A stretch of 10,555 nucleotides of DNA, taken from contig CAZGTQ010000039.1 of assembly GCA_964528575.1 (NCBI GenBank), forward strand, positions 1 through 10,555, written 5' to 3'. The first letter of the stretch is position 1; every line of letters starts with the position of its first letter. This document shows, in pieces, positions 6,265-10,555 of the stretch. The notes beneath the pieces were generated by a model. It was given only the letters and a program-made list of their open reading frames with translations. It searched no databases and had not been told where the DNA came from. Source of the DNA: CAZGTQ01 sp964528575. GTDB lineage: Bacteria; Planctomycetota; UBA1135; GCA-002686595. Made by a program: the position numbers and the translations under genes.

Positions 6265-8031
6265 TCACGCCTGCTGATAGACGATCCGCGCGTCGGCCGC
6301 CGGCTCGAACTTGCCGTCGATCGGGTCGAGGCCGTCGTCGTCGACGGCGAAGACCGCGATGCGCGGCTCGTCCTGCGCGAGGAAATCGGCCCAAGCGTAG
6401 CCGTCGCCCAGCGCGGTCGACTTGAACTGGCGGTCGCTCCAGTAGCGCGCGGCGAACGCGGCGAAGCGCCCTTGGTCGCCCCACGGGCGCCGGCCGTGCA
6501 GGTGCTTGCTGCCGCCGGCGCCGTCGCCGCGCGACTCGGTGAGCTGCAGCATGTGCTCGCGGCCCATCAGCTTCGAGAGCGAGACGCACACGAGCGAGTT
6601 GTAGCTGTCGTCCCCCGTCGCCGCGAGCACCCAACTGAGGCGCTCGACCGGCAACTCGTCGACGACGTCCTCCGAGAGCACGTCGCCGAAGACGGCCTCG
6701 ACGCCGCGCATGCGCGCGCGCACGACGTTGCGGAAGTCCTGATCGACGATCACGACCTCCGCGCCCGCTCCGCGCAGCGCGAGCGCGAGGTCGATCGTCC
6801 ACGGCTCCGCGCCGACGATGAGCAGCCCGCCCTCGCCGCGCGCGGCGATCCCCAGCCGCCGCGCGAGCGGCGCGACCGTCAGCCCGTGGATCACGACCGT
6901 CGCGAGGATGACGAGGAACAGCATCGGCACGAGCGCGTCCGCATCCGCGAAGCCCGCCGACGCGAGACGCGGCGCCAACGCGCCGCCCATCGCCGCCGCG
7001 ACGACCCCGCGCGGCGCGATCCAGCCGATCAAGAGCTTCTCCTGCCACGGGACGTTGGTCGCCCCGAGCGAGAGCCACACGGCGAGCGGTCGCAGCACGA
7101 ACAGCACCGCGACGGCGAACAGCACCATGCCGAGCGAGATCGACTGCAGGTCCTCGATCGATAGGCTCGCGGCCAACAGGAGGAACAGCAACGACACGAG
7201 GATCGTCGCGACGTCGTCCTTGAAGTGCCGGATCGACTCGACGTTCGGCGACGAGACGTTCGCCAGGACGACCCCCATCACCGTCACCGCGAGCAGGCCC
7301 GCTTCGTGGTACAGCGCTTCGCCGCCCGCGAACACCGCCACGACGCCGCCGAACGTCGCGGGGACCTTCAGGTGCTCCGGCACGACCCCCGTGTCCATCG
7401 CGCGGCCGAACAGCCACGCGGCGAGCGCTCCGCCCGCCGCCGCCGCGAGGATCGACAGCGGGATGATCCACCACGGCTCGCTGACGGATTCGGGCCTGGT
7501 CACCGTGATCGCGACCTCGAGCGCGACCACGGCGAGCAGCGCGCCGAGCGGGTCGTTGACGATGCTCTCCCACTTCAAGAGCTGCGACGGACGGCGCGCG
7601 AGCCGCGCCTGGCGCAGCATCGGCTTGATCACCGTCGGCCCGGTGACGGTCAGGATCGCCGCGACCACCGCCGAGGTGGCCCACGTGAAGCCGGCGACCC
7701 AGCGCGCGAGCAGCGTCCCGACGACGAACGTGATGACGAGCTGTCCGAAGACGAGCCACCACAGCGGCGCGCCGAGCCGCTTCGCCTCGACGACGCGCAG
7801 CGAGAGCCCGCCCTCGAACAGGACGAGCCCGACCGCGAGCGACACGAACGGTCCGAGCAGATCGCCGAGCAGCTCGTCCGGGTCGAGCACGCCGAGCAGC
7901 GGCCCGAGCACGAGCCCCGTGGCGAGCAAGAGGACGATCGCGGGGATGCGCAGCCGCGTCGCGACGAGCTGCGCGACCACGCCGATCGCGAGCAGCCCCG
8001 CCAGCAGATACAGGGGATCCGAGAAGTCCAT
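6265..8031 (-). CDS. NhaP-type cation/proton antiporter with C-terminal TrkA-N-like cytoplasmic region
   Basis: A 588-residue protein. Residues 1-395 form a polytopic sodium/hydrogen exchanger domain with about a dozen hydrophobic helices. CPA1-type signatures are seen: LFEGGLSLR (71-79), TVTGPTVIKPMLRQ (128-141), WESIVNDPLGALLAVVALE (154-172) with the Asn159-Asp160 pair used for cation and proton exchange, and IAPRGVVAAAM (338-348). Residues about 400-500 resemble a TrkA-N/RCK Rossmann unit (LLIVGAEP..., VVIVDQD, VFGDVLSEDVVDE, ATGDDSYNSLVC). Residues 500-588 form a less familiar soluble end, with a WSDRQFKSTALGDGYAW segment and a final beta-rich, TrkA-C-like stretch. It should exchange Na+ or K+ for H+, gated by the cytoplasmic part. 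The glycine loop of the Rossmann unit is degenerate (GAEPWT). ATG 8031 is preceded by GGGA about five bases upstream. It is the last gene of the minus-strand group led by the ureohydrolase. Confidence 0.93.
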   Translation of the reverse strand: MDFSDPLYLLAGLLAIGVVAQLVATRLRIPAIVLLLATGLVLGPLLGVLDPDELLGDLLGPFVSLAVGLVLFEGGLSLRVVEAKRLGAPLWWLVFGQLVITFVVGTLLARWVAGFTWATSAVVAAILTVTGPTVIKPMLRQARLARRPSQLLKWESIVNDPLGALLAVVALEVAITVTRPESVSEPWWIIPLSILAAAAGGALAAWLFGRAMDTGVVPEHLKVPATFGGVVAVFAGGEALYHEAGLLAVTVMGVVLANVSSPNVESIRHFKDDVATILVSLLFLLLAASLSIEDLQSISLGMVLFAVAVLFVLRPLAVWLSLGATNVPWQEKLLIGWIAPRGVVAAAMGGALAPRLASAGFADADALVPMLFLVILATVVIHGLTVAPLARRLGIAARGEGGLLIVGAEPWTIDLALALRGAGAEVVIVDQDFRNVVRARMRGVEAVFGDVLSEDVVDELPVERLSWVLAATGDDSYNSLVCVSLSKLMGREHMLQLTESRGDGAGGSKHLHGRRPWGDQGRFAAFAARYWSDRQFKSTALGDGYAWADFLAQDEPRIAVFAVDDDGLDPIDGKFEPAADARIVYQQA

Positions 8032-8048
8032 CCGCGTCCCGGCGGCTC

Positions 8049-8174
8049 TCAGTCCATGCCCTCGGCGTTGGAGAGCGCGACGAAGGCGAGCGGGTCCGCC
8101 AGAAGGGGCAACAGCGCGCGCAGCGCCGCGATGCGAGCGCACTGCACGACGACGACGCCGACCCCGGTCGCCAC
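8049..8174 (-). CDS. Possible small hydrophobic protein between ureohydrolase and antiporter
   Basis: A 41-codon frame starting at GTG 8174 has an unusually complete AAGGAG (8184-8189 on the minus strand) nine bases upstream. It encodes a hydrophobic N-terminal half (VATGVGVVVVQCARIAALRA) and LLPLLADPLAFVALSNAEG before its stop. The same frame could instead start at TTG 8207, overlapping the ureohydrolase stop as TTGA, to give 52 residues beginning MKPRSLKETR. It fills the 172-base gap between ureohydrolase and antiporter and ends 17 bases before the antiporter start. No family is recognised. The frame also runs open far into the ureohydrolase gene as a shadow, so chance is a serious alternative and the call is weak. 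Confidence 0.3.
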   Translation of the reverse strand: MATGVGVVVVQCARIAALRALLPLLADPLAFVALSNAEGMD

Positions 8175-8203
8175 GACGCGCGTCTCCTTCAGCGAGCGCG
8201 GCT

Positions 8204-9232
8204 TCAACGCAGCGCCGTTCCGATCAGGCGATAGAGCAGGCGCGCGCCGACGATGCCGTCGAGCCCGCCGTCGCGCTCGGGCCCGGGCGCGACCTCGACG
8301 AGGTCGACGCCGACGACGCGCTTCTTGGTCGCGATCAGCGCGGAGAGCCACAGCGCCGTCTCGTGCCACGTGAGCCCGCCCGGAACCGGCGTCCCCGTGT
8401 GCGGACACAGCGCCGGGTCGAGCCCGTCGACGTCGAAGGTGATCCACACGACGTCGGGCAACGCTGCAAGGGTCTTGCCGGCGAGCTCGCGCAGGTTCGC
8501 GCCGGAGAGCTTCGCCTCGGCCCACTCGTGGTCGAACAGCGTCCGGACGCGCCCCTCGGAGCGCGCGATGCGCTCGAGCTCCTCCGGGCACACGTCGCGC
8601 ACGCCCACTTGCACGACGCGCGCGATGCCGTCGAGCTCGGTGAGCGCGTTGTCGATGATCGAGGCGTGCGAATGACGGAAACCCTCGTACGCGCGGCGCA
8701 GGTCGCAGTGCGCGTCGAAGTGCAGAAGTCCCAGCCCCGGATGGCGCTCCGCCGCCGCCCGGTACGCGCCCATCGGCACCGAGTGGTCGCCTCCGAGCAC
8801 GACCGGCAGCCGCCCGGCCTCGAGCTCCGCCGCGACGAGCCCGTACAGGTGCGCGTCGAGTGCCGCGCCGATCGCGTCGACCCGCGCGCGGCAGCGCTCC
8901 AGCTCCGCGTCGCCCGCGATCACGCCGCCGGCCTCGATCACCGGCGCCGCGCACGCGCTCGCCTCCTCGTTCCAAGCCGTGATCCGCCGGTCCGCCGGCC
9001 GCAGAGCGATGCCGCCGCGCCAGGGCTCGCCGAAGACCGGGTCGTGGAGCTCGACCTGCCAGCTCGCCGCGATCACGGCCTCGGGCCCGCGCGCCGCGCC
9101 CTTGCGGTACGAGGCGGTCGCGTCGAACGGCACGGGCAGGATCACGGCCGCAGCGCGCTCCGGCGGGGTGTCCAGGCCGAATGGCCCGCTGCCCGGCAGG
9201 GAGGCTGCTCCGGCATCGACACGCGTCTCCAC
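8204..9232 (-). CDS. Ureohydrolase, agmatinase type (arginase/agmatinase family)
   Basis: A 342-residue cytoplasmic enzyme with the binuclear manganese site of the family: GGDHS (147-151, His150), HFDAHCDLR (171-179, with Asp173, His175 and Asp177) and TFDVDGLDP (265-273, Asp267 and Asp269). The substrate segment EGFRHSHAS (183-191) and the LCPHTGTPVPGGL stretch (275-287) resemble agmatinases of the HFDAHxDLR...SHA kind more than classical arginases. The probable reaction is agmatine hydrolysis to putrescine and urea, but guanidino-substrate specificity in this family cannot be set by motifs alone. The N-terminal VPFDATASYRKGAARGP (34-50) is also typical. The start is GTG 9232, with GGGG close before it; longer versions would need a CTG start. 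It is divergent from the sigma factor gene. All metal ligands are present. Confidence 0.92.
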   Translation of the reverse strand: METRVDAGAASLPGSGPFGLDTPPERAAAVILPVPFDATASYRKGAARGPEAVIAASWQVELHDPVFGEPWRGGIALRPADRRITAWNEEASACAAPVIEAGGVIAGDAELERCRARVDAIGAALDAHLYGLVAAELEAGRLPVVLGGDHSVPMGAYRAAAERHPGLGLLHFDAHCDLRRAYEGFRHSHASIIDNALTELDGIARVVQVGVRDVCPEELERIARSEGRVRTLFDHEWAEAKLSGANLRELAGKTLAALPDVVWITFDVDGLDPALCPHTGTPVPGGLTWHETALWLSALIATKKRVVGVDLVEVAPGPERDGGLDGIVGARLLYRLIGTALR

Positions 9233-9242
9233 GCCCCGCAGG

Positions 9243-9248
9243 CTAATC
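9243..9248 (-). promoter_or_regulatory. Weak candidate -10 element for the ureohydrolase gene
   Basis: On the minus strand GATTAG lies ten bases before GTG 9232, with a TTGGGG hexamer 17 bases further upstream. Each matches only three of six consensus positions, but this is the only AT-richer patch in the 82-base divergent gap between the ureohydrolase and the sigma factor. A near-leaderless transcript would result. Confidence 0.2.
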
Positions 9249-9314
9249 GGCGCAGTCGGATTTTTCCCCAAGAAGCCCGGTCCGGCCGGCGTTTCTCGGT
9301 CACTCGACGACGCC

Positions 9315-9950
9315 ATGCAAGAACCCGACGACGGCGAGCTCCTGCGGGCGTTCCGCGCCGGCGACACACGAGCTTTCGAGCAGTTGGTGGAGCGCTTCCA
9401 AGCTCCGCTGCTGCGACACGCTCGCTCGCTGCTCGGCAACGGACACCCCGAGGACGCGGTCCAAGAAGCGTTCTTGCGCCTGGTGCAGAGTCCCCCGGAG
9501 GTCCCGCCCGAGGCGGCGGGCGATCCGCGGCTCGAACGAGCGCACCTGGTGTCGTGGCTACACCGAGTCACGAGGAACTGCTGTATGGACGTGATGCGAA
9601 GCGAAGTGCGCCGCAAGAAGCGCGAGGAAGCCGTCGCGACCGCCGACCGGTCCGAGGGCGGCCTCGCGTCGGTCGAGGGGAGCGATACGCGCGACGCCGT
9701 CGAGCGCGGGATCTCGAAGCTGCCCGCCGACCAGCAGGAGGTGCTCGTCCTGCGGCTCCTCGGCGAGCGCAGCTACCGCGAGATCGCGGACATCACGGGC
9801 AAGAAGATCGGCACCGTCGGTTGGTTGGTGAGCACCGGGCTGAAGGCGCTGGCGAACGAGCTGGCGCCGTTGCTCTCGGTGTCGGGCGCGGACGCCCGGC
9901 ACGGCTCGACCCCCTCCAGCGGCGCCCAGACCGGCATCACGCGAGCGTGA
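9315..9950 (+). CDS. ECF-type RNA polymerase sigma factor (sigma-70 family)
   Basis: A 211-residue transcription initiation factor with only regions 2 and 4. Region 2 spans about 8-100 (ELLRAFRAGDTRAFEQLVERF, then HPEDAVQEAFLRLVQ and VSWLHRVTRNCCMDVMRSEVRRKKRE, the core-binding and -10-recognition helices). Region 4 spans about 128-182 (ERGISKLPADQQEVLVLRLLGERSYREIADITGKKIGTVGWLVSTGLKAL), with a clear helix-turn-helix for the -35 element. A polar tail of about 25 residues follows. The ATG at 9315 gives the normal family N-terminus. No good Shine-Dalgarno sequence precedes it, so translation may be inefficient or leaderless. The next gene starts 26 bases downstream and looks like its membrane anti-sigma partner, so release of the sigma factor in response to an envelope signal is the likely mode of control. 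The signal and regulon are unknown. Confidence 0.93.
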   Translation: MQEPDDGELLRAFRAGDTRAFEQLVERFQAPLLRHARSLLGNGHPEDAVQEAFLRLVQSPPEVPPEAAGDPRLERAHLVSWLHRVTRNCCMDVMRSEVRRKKREEAVATADRSEGGLASVEGSDTRDAVERGISKLPADQQEVLVLRLLGERSYREIADITGKKIGTVGWLVSTGLKALANELAPLLSVSGADARHGSTPSSGAQTGITRA

Positions 9951-9976
9951 CCGTGCCGGACGCGAAGGAAGATCCG

Positions 9977-10555
9977 ATGAACCAGGACATGCACGAGCTC
10001 CTGTGCGCCTACCTCCTCGACGAGGTGGACGACGAGCAGCGGGCGCGCGTCGAAGCGGCGCTCGCCCAGTCCCCCGAGCTCGCGGCCGAGCACGAGCGTC
10101 TCGCCGGCACGATTGCGCTCGTGCGCGGCACGTACGACGGCGGCGAAGCGCTCTCCGACGACGCGCGCCGGCGCCTCGTGATGGCGGCGGAGGAGCGCGC
10201 TCGCCGGGGCGCGCCGCGCGTGTGGTATCGCTCGCCGATGCTGCAGATGGCTGCCGGCGTGTTGTTCGCGTTCGTCGGCTACGCAGGCTGGCGCGCGTGG
10301 AGCCTCGACGCCGCCCCGGCGCCGGAGGTCGCGCGCTTCGCCGAGGACGGCGCAACGACCGGGCGCCTCGACAGCCGCGAGCCCTCGCGCTCGAAGCCGG
10401 AGCAGCAGCTCGCGCAGGCGCAGGCGGAGACGGAGGCGACGGTGCGTCGGATCGCGGAAGCGGGCGACGCCGCGCGCGACACGGTGCAGCTCGACGCGGA
10501 GACGAGCCAGCTCGACGGCGTGGGCTATCTCGGCGGCGAGAGCTGGAACCGGCTC
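9977..10555 (+). CDS. Membrane protein with anti-sigma-like N-terminus (3' end outside window)
   Basis: The frame runs from ATG 9977 (AAGGA about eight bases upstream) to the window edge, with 193 codons visible. Residues 1-55 (MNQDMHELLCAYLLDEVDDE, then RARVEAALAQSPELAAEHERL) resemble the short helical domain of anti-sigma factors, but without the zinc-binding HxxxCxxC. About 86-107 is a single transmembrane helix (MLQMAAGVLFAFVGYAGWRAW). Beyond it is an Ala/Glu/Gln-rich, probably coiled-coil stretch (138-165) in the outside compartment. Its position directly after an ECF sigma factor supports an anti-sigma role. In some bacteria such proteins continue into a von Willebrand factor A domain, but that part cannot be seen here. 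Confidence 0.8.
   Translation, partial: MNQDMHELLCAYLLDEVDDEQRARVEAALAQSPELAAEHERLAGTIALVRGTYDGGEALSDDARRRLVMAAEERARRGAPRVWYRSPMLQMAAGVLFAFVGYAGWRAWSLDAAPAPEVARFAEDGATTGRLDSREPSRSKPEQQLAQAQAETEATVRRIAEAGDAARDTVQLDAETSQLDGVGYLGGESWNRL

Noticed and set aside
8208..8975. Upstream part of the minus-strand frame that contains the candidate small protein
   Set aside because: This portion lies wholly within the ureohydrolase gene in another frame and is Arg/Gly-rich shadow sequence; only the intergenic end was kept, at low confidence.
1..10555. CRISPR arrays, tRNA or rRNA genes, insertion sequences, toxin-antitoxin or defence genes
   Set aside because: No repeat-spacer pattern, cloverleaf-like sequence, transposase motif or nuclease/toxin signature was found; apparent repeats are mostly GC-rich codon patterns.

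Overview
This is a strongly GC-rich bacterial window (not composition-measured, but visibly far above 60%), densely packed, with genes on both strands, frequent GTG/TTG starts and stop/start overlaps. The gene content (secreted carboxypeptidase-regulatory-like proteins, an ECF sigma factor followed by a membrane anti-sigma-like protein without a zinc motif, and a large membrane-anchored protein of no known family) suggests a Planctomycetota-type bacterium or a similar GC-rich phylum. That assignment is an inference from style and would need a homology search.

Left part (1-4829, all minus strand). One compact operon reads right to left: a class I glutamine amidotransferase-like (peptidase C26) hydrolase, a double-anchored membrane protein of unknown function, aroB (3-dehydroquinate synthase, shikimate pathway), and two paralogous membrane-anchored carboxypeptidase-regulatory-like proteins, the second cut by the window edge. 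The last three junctions are overlaps of 4, 1 and 4 bases, so translation is probably coupled.

Middle (4830-6264). A short divergent promoter region separates this operon from a plus-strand calcium/sodium antiporter (YrbG/CaCA family) that probably starts at TTG. Three 15-bp tandem repeats straddle its stop codon. Then comes a 65-residue protein that is about 42% proline.

Right part (6265-10555). On the minus strand, a ureohydrolase (agmatinase type), a possible 41-52 residue small protein and an NhaP-type cation/proton antiporter with a C-terminal TrkA-N-like cytoplasmic region appear to form an operon. The antiporter converges on the proline-rich gene. Divergent from the ureohydrolase, on the plus strand, are an ECF sigma factor and a membrane protein that is probably its anti-sigma partner and runs off the window.

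No tRNA, rRNA, CRISPR array, insertion sequence or phage gene was seen. No gene-free stretch exceeds about 165 bases. No clearly new defence or mobile system is visible. The least ordinary items are the unknown membrane protein with an apparent internal duplication, the tandem surface-protein paralogs tied to aroB, the proline-rich miniprotein, and the antiporter whose nucleotide-binding loop looks degenerate.
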